From contig CAIQCB010000057.1 in assembly GCA_903870245.1 (NCBI GenBank), positions 1 to 64,000 on the forward strand: 64,000 nt of DNA, read 5' to 3'. This document shows positions 51,271 to 60,968 of this stretch, piece after piece. Position numbers and translations under genes: made by a program. This stretch comes from an uncultured Methylocystaceae bacterium. Its GTDB lineage: Bacteria; Pseudomonadota; Alphaproteobacteria; Rhizobiales; Beijerinckiaceae. The notes under the pieces were generated by a model. That model saw only the letters and a list, made by a program, of their open reading frames with translations. It had not been told where the DNA came from and did no database searches. The number at the start of each line of letters is the position of its first letter. Position 1 is the first letter of the stretch.

Positions 51271-51593
51271 ATATGAATCCCGATGAGCCAGCGCCGACGC
51301 GGAACTGGCGTCCGGCGGAGTTCAAAAGCCCGGATGGCGTCCGGGGACGACTGGCGAACGCATGGGAGCTGCTCGATGGCGTCGGTCAACGGGTGGCGCG
51401 CGTCGCCCTGGAGGAGGACGGCCCCGAGGGAGGCCGCTGGCGCTGGCTGGTGCTCGTGCATCCTCATGGCGCCCCGCTTGGAGAAACCGGCGTGTGCGCC
51501 ACAGAGACCACTGCGCGGCGGATCTGCGAGGAAAAGGTTCCGGAATGGACAATTGCACGCCTGCCACAGGGCCGTCGCCGGCGTATGTGGTGA
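51267..51593 (+). CDS. Small protein translationally coupled to umuC, unknown function
   Basis: ATG overlaps umuC stop (ATGA, 51267-51270); 108 aa [46 protein letters not shown]... Confidence 0.6.
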   Translation: MNMNPDEPAPTRNWRPAEFKSPDGVRGRLANAWELLDGVGQRVARVALEEDGPEGGRWRWLVLVHPHGAPLGETGVCATETTARRICEEKVPEWTIARLPQGRRRRMW

Positions 51594-51971
51594 GCGTCTC
51601 ATCACCAAGGGCAAGAGAGCGAATATAGAAGAATGCGCCTCCCGGTGCGGCGCAAGGCGCTCCCGGCAGGCTGAAGATCGCCTGTTTTTCAGGAGAGGCG
51701 CATCCAGGACCGGAAAGAGTGGGCGTATTGAATGGATGGCGAAAATCGACGGGTTATTGTCTATCCCTCGGTTAGTGGCCTTTTACAAAGATGGTAATTC
51801 ATCAATAGGGAAGAATTAGAGTTAGGCATTTCTGTGACAGATCAAATATTGAAATGTCTATGACGAGAAATCCATGATCTGGCCGTCAACAAGCGGCGTC
51901 CGGTAGGGTCGCTACGTTAAATCCTCAACGCCAACTGCGGCCACTCAAAATGTTTTCAAGGAGAAAAGAAA

Positions 51972-52181
51972 ATGATTACACACATTGAAAGGCCAATTCT
52001 GGCCGCAGAATTATCCAGAATAAGCGCATCGAATGCGATAATGAAATCGGAGCAATATCTGGTTTCTGCAATTATTCAGGAAATTAACAAAAACAAGAAT
52101 GTAATAAATTTGGATACAGATGACAGTAAGGCGCTACTCGGAATTTTGGAAAAACATGTGGGTGGATCGGATATCCTGTAA
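51972..52181 (+). CDS. 69-aa protein of unknown function
   Basis: Strong RBS AAGGAG just upstream of the ATG; protein-like composition. Confidence 0.5.
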   Translation: MITHIERPILAAELSRISASNAIMKSEQYLVSAIIQEINKNKNVINLDTDDSKALLGILEKHVGGSDIL

Positions 52182-52216
52182 ATAATCAGCAATATACTGG
52201 TGATAGAGAATCTCCA

Positions 52217-52729
52217 TCACCAGAATTGCCAGAAAGGTTTCTTCTGAGCCACCTGCCCAGAGGTAACGCCACTCTCCTGACCGCCTGTCGCAACAGCAAG
52301 TTTAGAGGAGAGGTCGCTGATTTCTTTCTGGAAATTCACTTGTTCAGTAATGTCATATTGAACTCCCAAAAAATAGACAACACGCCCCTTGTCATCGAGA
52401 AGCGGTTTAACATTCAGACGGTTATAAAATAATTCGCCGTTTTTCTTGTAGTTTCTCAAGGTAACTTCAATGGGTTGACCGCTCTTGATTGCCGCCCGAA
52501 GCGTGTCCAGCTCTGGCTGGCCCCTGTCAGTTCCCTGCAAAAAACGGCAATTACGGCCAACAATCTCATCTTGCGGATAGCCGCATATATCCTCAAAAGC
52601 TTTGTTCGCATAAACGATCGGCGCATCTTCGAGATCGGGATCCGTCAGAGTCACGCCATTAACGCAAGTGTCGAGGATTTGGGTTAGAACGTGCGGTATG
52701 ACCCCGTTATCCTTCTGGACAATGAACAT
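52217..52729 (-). CDS. Short LOV-domain blue-light photoreceptor-type protein
   Basis: LOV signature GRNCRFLQGTDRGQPELDTLRAAI, NYKKNGELFYNRLNVKPLLDDKGRVVYFLGVQYDIT; no effector domain. Confidence 0.93.
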   Translation of the reverse strand: MFIVQKDNGVIPHVLTQILDTCVNGVTLTDPDLEDAPIVYANKAFEDICGYPQDEIVGRNCRFLQGTDRGQPELDTLRAAIKSGQPIEVTLRNYKKNGELFYNRLNVKPLLDDKGRVVYFLGVQYDITEQVNFQKEISDLSSKLAVATGGQESGVTSGQVAQKKPFWQFW

Positions 52730-52771
52730 TTCTAGTCTCCATTATTGACGATTTGGCGAATTGCGGTTGGC

Positions 52772-53239
52772 TCAGGGCGTGCGGCCTTCGAGCAGATTCT
52801 TGATATTCTCGGCAGTTTGTTCAGCGCCATCCTGAAGAGCGCTTTTGATGAGTTTCTGAAAGGGACGCATCACAAGGTCGATTTCCTTCAGTTCAAAAAT
52901 GAAGGTGATCTGCGTCTCATCGCCTATTTTGTCGAACTGATAGGATGATCTAAACGGTTCTGTAGAGCCGGTGATTTCCAGTTCAGTGCTCGGCGCAAAT
53001 TTGGTCACGTCGAACAAGGACTCACTGTCTATGCCCCGGTCCCGTGTCACTTGTCTGCCCTTGGAGCCGAGTTGAATTGGGGGGGATGAAAGCTGCTCCA
53101 ATTCGACAACCTGGGGGCACCACTTCTGATAATTATCGAAAAAACAATGCGCTATAACGTGATAAGCATCTGCAAGGGAGCATCTGACCAGGCTTTCGGA
53201 GCGCCCCTGTATGGGGCCTGAACTTGCTAAACCCAGCAT
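52772..53239 (-). CDS. SRPBCC (START/Bet v1-like) family protein
   Basis: 155 aa with Bet v1-like pattern (LADAYHVIAHCFFDNYQKWCPQVVELEQL..., C-terminal helix); same strand and 42 bp upstream of LOV gene. Confidence 0.6.
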   Translation of the reverse strand: MLGLASSGPIQGRSESLVRCSLADAYHVIAHCFFDNYQKWCPQVVELEQLSSPPIQLGSKGRQVTRDRGIDSESLFDVTKFAPSTELEITGSTEPFRSSYQFDKIGDETQITFIFELKEIDLVMRPFQKLIKSALQDGAEQTAENIKNLLEGRTP

Positions 53240-53455
53240 TGGATAATTCCTCTTTCGTCAATATTATCAATCTGTCGTGCTAGATTCATCTTGATCCACT
53301 ACAGGTTTATATCAGCGCCGGCGGGTCAAGATGTCATGCCCTTGAAATATCCATCTTGGGCGCAATTATAATAAGTAAAGATGCTCTTCGCAGTGCGGCA
53401 ATGAAATTTGTCCTCGGAGAGTCCTGACGCCCCGAAATTACTCTTGGAGCCTGAC

Positions 53456-54259
53456 ATGCAAAATTCATACGGTATCGAGGGCTATCTATTTGCCACGGCG
53501 GTCATTCTCTTCGCGATTTTGCTGATTGTTGAAAAGAAATACCCTTACATGCCCATCCCCAAGGAGGCGTTGAAATCCTCTTTCAAGACCAACACTGGCG
53601 CGTTTCTGGTGAATAATCTGATTATGAGCATATTATCGCTTTCAAGCCTTGTTCTCGTTGCGTCAAATTATTCGAAATATGGGTTGCTCGGCGGCATGCA
53701 GGATGGTCCGGTAAAGTGGCTTTTAAGCTTTGTTCTATTTGATTTTGCTGTCTATGTATGGCACTGGTTGGGACATAAGTATGAATGGCTGTGGCGTTTT
53801 CATAAAATTCATCACAGCGACAAAAGTTATCACGTAACAACAGGATTACGTTTTCATGTCCTTGATCAGGCCATCGAAGTTTTTGTCAAATGCCTGTGCG
53901 TAGTCGCTTTTGGCGTGCCTGCGAGTATCGTCGTTGTGTGTGAACTCGTTCGAATGTTTTTTGTTCTTTTTCACCACGGCAACTTTACTTTCCCTGGTGA
54001 AAAGTGGGTGTCCTACATTATCATCACCCCCTATCTTCACAGAGCGCATCATTCAACCATGAGAGAAGAACACGATAGCAACTACGGCATTGTGCTCTCT
54101 TGTTGGGATATGATTTTTGGCACACGCAAGGAGCTCGTGCCGGCCAGTATTGGCCTCGATTTGATCGAAGCAGAAAACCTTGTGCAACTCTTTAGTCTTG
54201 CCTTCTTGACTGAGCGAAAGATGGCGAGGTTTTTACACCTGTTGCCGAGACGGAAATAG
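53456..54259 (+). CDS. Sterol desaturase/fatty acid hydroxylase family protein
   Basis: His clusters WHWLGHKYEWLWRFHKIHHSDKSYHVTTGLRFH and HRAHHSTMREEHDSNYG; TM helices. Confidence 0.9.
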   Translation: MQNSYGIEGYLFATAVILFAILLIVEKKYPYMPIPKEALKSSFKTNTGAFLVNNLIMSILSLSSLVLVASNYSKYGLLGGMQDGPVKWLLSFVLFDFAVYVWHWLGHKYEWLWRFHKIHHSDKSYHVTTGLRFHVLDQAIEVFVKCLCVVAFGVPASIVVVCELVRMFFVLFHHGNFTFPGEKWVSYIIITPYLHRAHHSTMREEHDSNYGIVLSCWDMIFGTRKELVPASIGLDLIEAENLVQLFSLAFLTERKMARFLHLLPRRK

Positions 54260-54291
54260 AATTCCCGGTTACAATTAAAATCAATTCCGAG

Positions 54292-54639
54292 GTGAAAAAA
54301 CCGTGGAGATGCGGGATGACGCGTATCATTTGCGGATTTATAACTCCGCTTATGTACTTCATTCGTTGGAGGTTCATCGCTGTCTTGTCGATGCTAATCG
54401 TGACAGTTCACGCAGATGTTTTTGCCGCCGAAAAAGATCATTATCCATGCAGGGACAAGCTGTCCAAAAATGGACTGATGATATTCGATGAAGTTCAACA
54501 AAAAAGAACTCCCGACTCCAATCTTGAGGGGCTTTGGAAAGAGGTGACGCGGGACTTGATTTCAGGAAACATTCTTGGTCGTGAGGAAGCTACTCCTCCG
54601 GCGATGGAGGCTTTAAATTGCTTGCGCGATCCTCAGTGA
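54292..54639 (+). CDS. Putative small exported protein of unknown function
   Basis: Hydrophobic signal (FIAVLSMLIVTVHADVFAAE) and two Cys; start uncertain (GTG 54292 or ATG 54316). Confidence 0.5.
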   Translation: MKKPWRCGMTRIICGFITPLMYFIRWRFIAVLSMLIVTVHADVFAAEKDHYPCRDKLSKNGLMIFDEVQQKRTPDSNLEGLWKEVTRDLISGNILGREEATPPAMEALNCLRDPQ

Positions 54640-54796
54640 CCGCAAGTCTTTCACGAAACACATGAGTGATCTGGATAAAAGACGGGTTAGCGGATATCCC
54701 CGCTGTAAAGAATGCAGAATCCGGTAGCCTGGTCTCATGAAGCCGCTTATGTAATGGAAAGATCGCTTTTCCTCGGGGTCAAACCGGAGCGCCGCC

Positions 54797-55288
54797 ATGT
54801 CGGTCTGGCGAAATCTATTTTCTGTTGCTGGCGACGACGCGGGCCGAACCGAGCAGCCGATTACTGGTTTGGCGAAGATCATTGACCAACGCTTGCGTGC
54901 GCAGGGGCTTTTTGTCCTTGGTCATGCGCATGGAGACGGCTTTTATGAAATCTTTGCATCTTCGTCTCCTGATATGATTGTTTTGCCGGACAGCGTAGAG
55001 GCTTCGGGGATCGCCATTCTGCTCGCCGCAGCCTACGATCCGCCGACCGTCGTCTTCGAACGCATCAATTCGATTGCGCCCGGTCTTGGGCGACGCATGG
55101 TCGTCGCCGTGCTTGATGGATTGCGAGAGTATCCCGGCCTGTTTCAGCGTCTTCGTGTCAATGATCTATCGCCTTTGCAGGCGGATGGACGGCGATGGTG
55201 GGAGCATATGGCCGATATGCATCAAGATTTCGAGTGGATGATCACTCACGATCCAGACGCGACTCACTGTGAAAAGTCCCTGAGATGA
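54797..55288 (+). CDS. Protein of unknown function (163 aa)
   Basis: Long ORF with protein-like composition, ATGA overlap with the next gene. Confidence 0.6.
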   Translation: MSVWRNLFSVAGDDAGRTEQPITGLAKIIDQRLRAQGLFVLGHAHGDGFYEIFASSSPDMIVLPDSVEASGIAILLAAAYDPPTVVFERINSIAPGLGRRMVVAVLDGLREYPGLFQRLRVNDLSPLQADGRRWWEHMADMHQDFEWMITHDPDATHCEKSLR

Positions 55289-56016
55289 TCGCTGGCGCTC
55301 ACGTAAAATCCTCCGACAAGACCATCGATCCGGTGGAATTTGCGCATCGGCAAGGGCAGTTGCGCGCGTTAACCTTGCACTTTGGCTACGATCCGGAAAA
55401 GGTGCGTCTCCTCGCGGGCGCCAAAACATTCGACTATCTCGGTCAAAGATTCACCTCGGAAGGCGAGGCCCTGCCGAATGGCGAGATTACGATCTATTAC
55501 GACCCGCAGATGAGCGAGGCGCGTATGGCTTGCTGTCTGGCGCATGAAATCCAGCATGTAAAATATTTCGTCGTCGCCCGCGCCTATCATTGCGAGGGTG
55601 ACGATGGATCGCTGCATCGCCTGTTCGCCGATTTCACGCCTGAAAGTCTTGCCGCTCAGGGCGGCGTCTCGCCTTACGCCGACGAACACTGGCGGGCATG
55701 GAGAGGGGAGCGGCCGCCACGCCTGTTTTCGCAGGAATTAGAGGAGGGCGGCAGCGAGCCGATAAATGAAACCGTCGCCGAGGTCGCCAAGGCCCTCTAC
55801 AATTGGGGACCGGATGTTGCGATAAATCCGATCTGGAAAAAACTGCAAGAGACAATAAACGCTGTTTACGATAAACTTGCTGACAGCGACAAAGCCTCAT
55901 CCCCACCAGAAAATCGTTGCGATTATTACATAAAGTCCAATGAGCGCAGCGCCATCGACCATATCGGCGCGGCCATCGACCGTGACGACAGTGACGACCA
56001 GTACAGACAAAAATAA
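55285..56016 (+). CDS. Putative HEXXH zinc-metallopeptidase-like protein
   Basis: MACCLAHEIQHVKYF (HEXXH) and downstream GGSEPINETVAEVAKALY with candidate third ligand Glu. Confidence 0.5.
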   Translation: MIAGAHVKSSDKTIDPVEFAHRQGQLRALTLHFGYDPEKVRLLAGAKTFDYLGQRFTSEGEALPNGEITIYYDPQMSEARMACCLAHEIQHVKYFVVARAYHCEGDDGSLHRLFADFTPESLAAQGGVSPYADEHWRAWRGERPPRLFSQELEEGGSEPINETVAEVAKALYNWGPDVAINPIWKKLQETINAVYDKLADSDKASSPPENRCDYYIKSNERSAIDHIGAAIDRDDSDDQYRQK

Positions 56017-57000
56017 CGCTACGGCGAGTATTGGCGGAATGGCCAGCGTAAAGGACTCGCCGCCGAGCCAGAAACTGATAATCACCAGTAACGGTATCAA
56101 AGCCACAGCGATCTGCAGGGCGCTGTTGAGTATAATGCTGACCGCAAAGTCGGCCTTGCCCTCGGCGGCGAGGCGAACCCCGACGACATTCTCGACAGCA
56201 TTGCCGGCGATGGCGACAATCACCAGGCCAGCAAAGGTCTGATTGATGCCCATCATTTCGATTGCCGGCTCAAGCGCCTCGACGAACCAATCCGAAACCA
56301 GCCCGGCGCCGGCGCCGCAGAGCGCAAGGACGATGAACGCGTAGGACATCGGCCATGCATGGGCGCGCGCATGGGCTTCGCTCGGCACGGCGCGCTGTCC
56401 TTGTGTGAGCATGGCGTCTGTATGCACGAGAAACACAACCAGTAAAACAACGGCGCAGACGACCGCCAGAGGTTGCTCATGCTCGCCAGCGGGCAGGTGC
56501 AGTTCCTGAGCGAGCGTCGGCAGTACGAGAGCCGACACCGCCAGCAAGAGCAGGGTGGAGATCATGCGCGGCGACTGGCTTTCAAATATCAGCACGCCGT
56601 GTTTGCGTCCGCCAACAACGAAGGCCAGCCCCAGAAGCAACAGAACATTCCCGAGGATCGAGCCGATCAAAGAGGCCTGAACCAGCGTCACAAGGCCCGC
56701 CTTCAAAGAGAAGACGCAAACAAACAACTCCGGCAAACTTGCCACCGCCGCCTGGACAACGCCTGTTATGGCGGGGCCAAGATGATTGCCGAGCTGATCG
56801 GTCGCCTCGCCGATAACATGCGCGATGCCGGCGAGCGCCATTGCGCAAATAACAAAATTGACAATGGGCCCGAGGGTTGGCGCCTCGAAACCGCTGAAAT
56901 GCAGGCCGGCCGCCGCCGCTACAAGCATTGCTGTTGCGGCCATGAAGATCATTGTCTTGCGATCGATCACGACGGGGGCGGCCTCACTGAGATCATCCAC
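55897..57000 (-). CDS. CaCA family cation antiporter (Ca2+/H+ or Ca2+/Na+ type)
   Basis: Two alpha repeats: AAVASLPELFVCVFSLKAGLVTLVQASLIGSILGNVLLLLG and VIVAIAGNAVENVVGVRLAAEGKADFAVSIILNSALQIAV. Confidence 0.88.
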   Translation of the reverse strand: MDDLSEAAPVVIDRKTMIFMAATAMLVAAAAGLHFSGFEAPTLGPIVNFVICAMALAGIAHVIGEATDQLGNHLGPAITGVVQAAVASLPELFVCVFSLKAGLVTLVQASLIGSILGNVLLLLGLAFVVGGRKHGVLIFESQSPRMISTLLLLAVSALVLPTLAQELHLPAGEHEQPLAVVCAVVLLVVFLVHTDAMLTQGQRAVPSEAHARAHAWPMSYAFIVLALCGAGAGLVSDWFVEALEPAIEMMGINQTFAGLVIVAIAGNAVENVVGVRLAAEGKADFAVSIILNSALQIAVALIPLLVIISFWLGGESFTLAIPPILAVALFLSVLVVTVVTVDGRADMVDGAALIGLYVIIATIFWWG

Positions 57001-57038
57001 AGGCCTGCGGCTGGGGTTTTCTTTTTAGCCTTGGTCTC

Positions 57039-57389
57039 TCAGCGTCTCCAACCGCGGCGATATCCGCCCCGCCAACCGCGGCGATATCCGCCCCGCCAAC
57101 CATGCCGATATCCGCCCCGCCAGTAACCGCCGCGATAACCGTAGCCTCCGCCATAGCCGTAACCGCCCCAAGCGTAGGGTCGCGGTCCCCAACCGCCGCT
57201 CCATTGTCCGCCGGGCCTGCAACCGCCGAAGGGCCCACGATGTCCATAGGGGCCGCAACCGCCCCAGACCTGAACTATTGGCGCGGCAACCCCCGGATCG
57301 GGCAGGAGGGGCATGGCGCTCGCCGTTGCCGGGGAAAGCGACAGGAAGCAAAAGGCTGTGAGGATGATATGAAATGATTTCAGTCTCAT
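57039..57389 (-). CDS. Exported Gly/Arg/Tyr/Trp-rich repeat protein (GCG_CRPN-like prefix)
   Basis: Signal peptide, VWGGCGPYGHRGPFGGCRPGG prefix, then GGYRRGW-type repeats. Confidence 0.75.
   Translation of the reverse strand: MRLKSFHIILTAFCFLSLSPATASAMPLLPDPGVAAPIVQVWGGCGPYGHRGPFGGCRPGGQWSGGWGPRPYAWGGYGYGGGYGYRGGYWRGGYRHGWRGGYRRGWRGGYRRGWRR
57050..57121. repeat. Three tandem 24-bp repeats within the Gly-rich gene
   Basis: aaccgcggcgatatccgccccgcc x2, then aaccatgccgatatccgccccgcc. Confidence 0.95.
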
Positions 57390-57635
57390 AATTGCTCCTG
57401 TTCGTTTTTTGCGCTTTGACTATAGACTGCTGGCGATGCGATACTCAAGGACGCGAAGAACCCATCTTGCCCCCCACTGGCAACGGACAGCACGAGCGTT
57501 TCGCCCGCCTGCGAGCGGGAGTAGGGCGGAAGGAACCTCGCCTGGGCCGCTAGGCGCGCAGACCGCCGCCGAGACTTGTCTTGGTCCTGCCGGACCTCTA
57601 TAGAGCTTTTGCTGTGCCAACCCGGCAGCTTTGAT

Positions 57636-57711
57636 GCGCCCATCGTCTAGAGGCCTAGGACGTCGCCCTTTCACGGCGAAAACAGGGGTTCGAATCCCCT
57701 TGGGCGCGCCA
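57636..57711 (+). tRNA. tRNA-Glu (anticodon UUC)
   Basis: GCGCCCATCGTCTAGAGGCCTAGGACGTCGCCCTTTCACGGCGAAAACAGGGGTTCGAATCCCCTTGGGCGCGCCA; cloverleaf pairs, CTTTCAC loop, CCA encoded. Confidence 0.97.
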
Positions 57712-59347
57712 ATAAAATCAGTAATTTGATATAGATACGGCCGAAAACCAGGCCATCGCACCTAAAATTTATCTGACATGCGGTTCTGATATTCCAGCCC
57801 CGTCCGGCGTCTTTCAGCATGCGCGAGTCGCCCGGCTGGAGTGATTCTCTTACCCTTGTCGAGCTCTCCTGGCTGGGCGGACGCGGCCATTATTCTGCCC
57901 GATAGCGATGAGGGCCATGCCGGCGACAATTTCGTGATTGAGGCTTTCATCCTTCCGGCTGAGCAATATTCCGGCGATGACGCCTCGATCATGCGCATGG
58001 CCCGCGCGGCGGATAAAAGGACCAAGGCGATGTTGGGGCGATCTTTGGCCGGCGTCGAGTGATCGAGGTGTCGCGATCGATCTTGCGCAGTGGGCCGAGC
58101 GCCCGGTGGTCAGAGCGGCGCCATCGGCTGGACGATCCCGCCACGTTGCCAGATGCTTAGTCGTCGCGGACCGGCACGGAAATGGCCTCGATCAATAGAC
58201 GGCGCACGTCTGGCTTCTCGATCAGCTCCAGCGTCCATATCAAGAATCGAAAACCGATTTCATTCGGGCCTGGCGCTTCGTCGACGGGTGAGTTGATGAA
58301 TATTTCGTGCATGGCAACGCCTTCGGAATGTTGAAGGATCGCAAAACCAATAATTGCGACATGAGTAATGATCTATTTTTGGCAATGATGAATAGCGTGG
58401 TGTTCATCCTTCAGGGGCCGGCGAACCATCCGGCTGGGTCTGTGCCGGGTCCGTTCGAGACGCACTCCTGTGGCGTCCTGTGGAGGGCGGCTGGCGGTCT
58501 CCAGACTTGTCCCTGCTATATTTTCGAGATCGTCGCCAAGAGCGCCATGAGCAACGGCGCGGCGGATTGTGCGTTTGTCTATTCCAGTGACCTGTGAGGT
58601 CGCGGCGGTGAGTCGGTCAGTTTGGCAAGTGGCCAATTTGTTCACTTGCCTCATGACCCCAATATGCTGGTTACCGGGGTCGCCCCTGTGTTTCGTCTCC
58701 GGGTGCAGCGCCTTTTATATCACCATGCGACGGGAAAGGGCGGGGGGCTCCTGTGCTGGAGTCAGATTGGGGCTGAGCTTTGAAGCCGCCCATAAAAAAA
58801 CCACCGACGCGATGGTCGACGGCAAGTCTCACAAGGTTGGACACCAAAGAAGAAAAAAGACGGTCAGATAGGCGCCCCAGCATCAAACGCCGCAAAGAAC
58901 GTCTGGTGGAAGAACTGAAATTCTTTAGCAATGGTTTCTCTGAGCGCGATCATCGGTCGTCTCCTTCAATTTGATGATCTAAGGATAAGCCCGGCATGTT
59001 CCGGGCGATGTGCGAGCGTGCACAGGTCATGTCGATCTGCGCTGGCCAAGTCAGGCCAGGGCGATCAAACCGTCCGGACATCATCGGTCTTAAGACCGAC
59101 CACAAAGCGCGACAAGGCGCCATCGAGGCGATGATAAGCCGTTCCCATGGTCCTGGCGATTTTCGACAACAGCCGGCCGAATGGCGCGCCCGTCATGTCG
59201 CAATGAATTCCAAAGGGGCCAGGGCCCGGCGCTCGCCATCGTCGGCGACATGCCAGACCGGCCATTCCATCGCCGATTATGCCGCGGCGATCTCCAGCGC
59301 GCCGGCGCCGCGGTGTATGCCTCAATCCGGTTACCGCTTCCCTTCGA

Positions 59348-60385
59348 TCAATCCCTCGTTAGTGGCGTTTCGCTCAAAAACGGAGACGCCTCTGAACCGT
59401 TTCCAAGTGACCCGAGCCGTGATCCGCCGGTTTGGTTCTTGCGCCAAACTCTGACAGCAACCTGTTGGTGACGGGGATTGGCCGCCAAATATTCATAAAC
59501 AAAGCCATGAGAAGACGTGAATTCCTTGAAAGCCCTGTATTCATGTTGTTCCCAGCCAGGGTAGTTGAAGAATTCATCAAATATTATTATTGCACCATTT
59601 TTTATCCTATCATGCGTCAAATCAAAAATTGTTTTTGTTGAAGAATACAGATCACAATCAATATGAAGCAAACCTATTTCACCAGAATGATCGGTTAAAA
59701 AAGGCGGGAGAGACTTATCAAACCAACCCTTAATTAAAATAACGTTGTCATGCACTTTAGGCATAATTTCTGTCCTAAAAGAGCCCATTGGAAATTCGCT
59801 ACGCCAGGTTTCGGGAAGTCCTTCGAACGAGTCAAACCCGAAAATATTATGATTTGGCAACTGTTCGGCTAAATTGTTTATTGTGCGACCAGAGAATACG
59901 CCGAACTCAAGAACCAAATCAGGAGCATCTACAAAAGCCGCGCACCACGTCAAAAGATCAAGATCGGAGTCAAACATTTTCTTGTCATATAAATATTCGT
60001 TGAAGAATTGTGCAGAGGTTAGTCCGGCCGTTATTCTTGACATTAATGCTAGGTCAAAAGACTCAAATTTGATTTGTGGAAGATAGCTAGACTTTAAATT
60101 TCTGATCTCTTCCGCGCTCGTTAATTGCTGGTCCCGCACTTTCGAGACAATATCACTAAGATCATTCACTTTATTTTCGAGGTTCTGAATTTTGAGTTCA
60201 AGGTCATGGAGATGCTTTTCTGTAGATTTAAAGCCCAGTTGTTTCAGAAAAATTTCAACAGAATCCAATCTTTTAAGTATTGCCTCAGATTGAGCGGTGA
60301 GAACAAGATGCCTCCACTCGATATCATGTTTCGAGGCCGAAAAATATTTTTTCCTGATTAGATGATAATATTCCAGAAATTTCAT
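59348..60385 (-). CDS. TylF/MycF-like class I SAM-dependent methyltransferase with N-terminal coiled coil
   Basis: LVLEFGVFSGRTINNLAEQLPNHNIFGFDSFEGLPETWR, IGLLHIDCDLYSSTKTIF, GAIIIFDEFFNYPGWEQHEYRAFKEF. Confidence 0.8.
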   Translation of the reverse strand: MKFLEYYHLIRKKYFSASKHDIEWRHLVLTAQSEAILKRLDSVEIFLKQLGFKSTEKHLHDLELKIQNLENKVNDLSDIVSKVRDQQLTSAEEIRNLKSSYLPQIKFESFDLALMSRITAGLTSAQFFNEYLYDKKMFDSDLDLLTWCAAFVDAPDLVLEFGVFSGRTINNLAEQLPNHNIFGFDSFEGLPETWRSEFPMGSFRTEIMPKVHDNVILIKGWFDKSLPPFLTDHSGEIGLLHIDCDLYSSTKTIFDLTHDRIKNGAIIIFDEFFNYPGWEQHEYRAFKEFTSSHGFVYEYLAANPRHQQVAVRVWRKNQTGGSRLGSLGNGSEASPFLSETPLTRD

Positions 60386-60538
60386 GCGCCTGCTCTCTCA
60401 TTGCTAGGGTGAAGACCTAAACCATAATGGAGTTTCCCCGGCTATGCCGGCCTGGCAGTAATCGTTTGACGTTGCGAGCCGTCCGTTGTCGAGATTTCCG
60501 ATCATGAGCCACCACGCATACGATGAGGAAAATCGACG

Positions 60539-60968
60539 ATGGACGACTATGAGAGTTTAAGTCACACGCGGTGGGACTGCAAATATCACATTGTGTCTAT
60601 ATCGGAATCTCCCAGTAAAGCGTTATTTGGCGATTTATGTCGTCACCTCTGAGAGGTTTTTCAGGAAGCTCGCAGCGCAGAAGGAGGGACGGATAGAGGA
60701 AGGGCGTTTGATGTTCGATCATGCTCACATGATGATCGTGATCCCACCGAAATATGCTATGTCTCAGTTTGTGTTACATCAAGGGCAAGGGCGCGATCCA
60801 TTTGGCTCAGGTTTATGCGGAGAGTCGACGTAATTTTTTGGGGCAACACTTTTGGCTCGCGGATAGTTCGTCTCTACCGTCGGGAGAGATGAGCAAGTTA
60901 TGCAGGAATATATCCGAAATCAGGAACGTGAAGACGAAAGGCTGGAACAGATGAATTCGTGGCGATGA
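60539..60968 (+). pseudogene. Degenerate IS200/IS605-type transposase TnpA
   Basis: MDDYESLSHTRWDCKYHIVSI then, in other frames, EGRIEEGRLMFDHAHMMIVIPPKYAMSQF, KGAIHLAQVYAESRRNFLGQHFW and ERLEQMNSWR; broken by frameshifts. Confidence 0.85.

Noticed and set aside
57841-59325. Short ORFs in the left part of the island (57841-58062, 58671-58931, 59065-59325)
   Set aside because: Overlapping short frames on both strands with no clear start or domain; treated as decayed DNA rather than genes.
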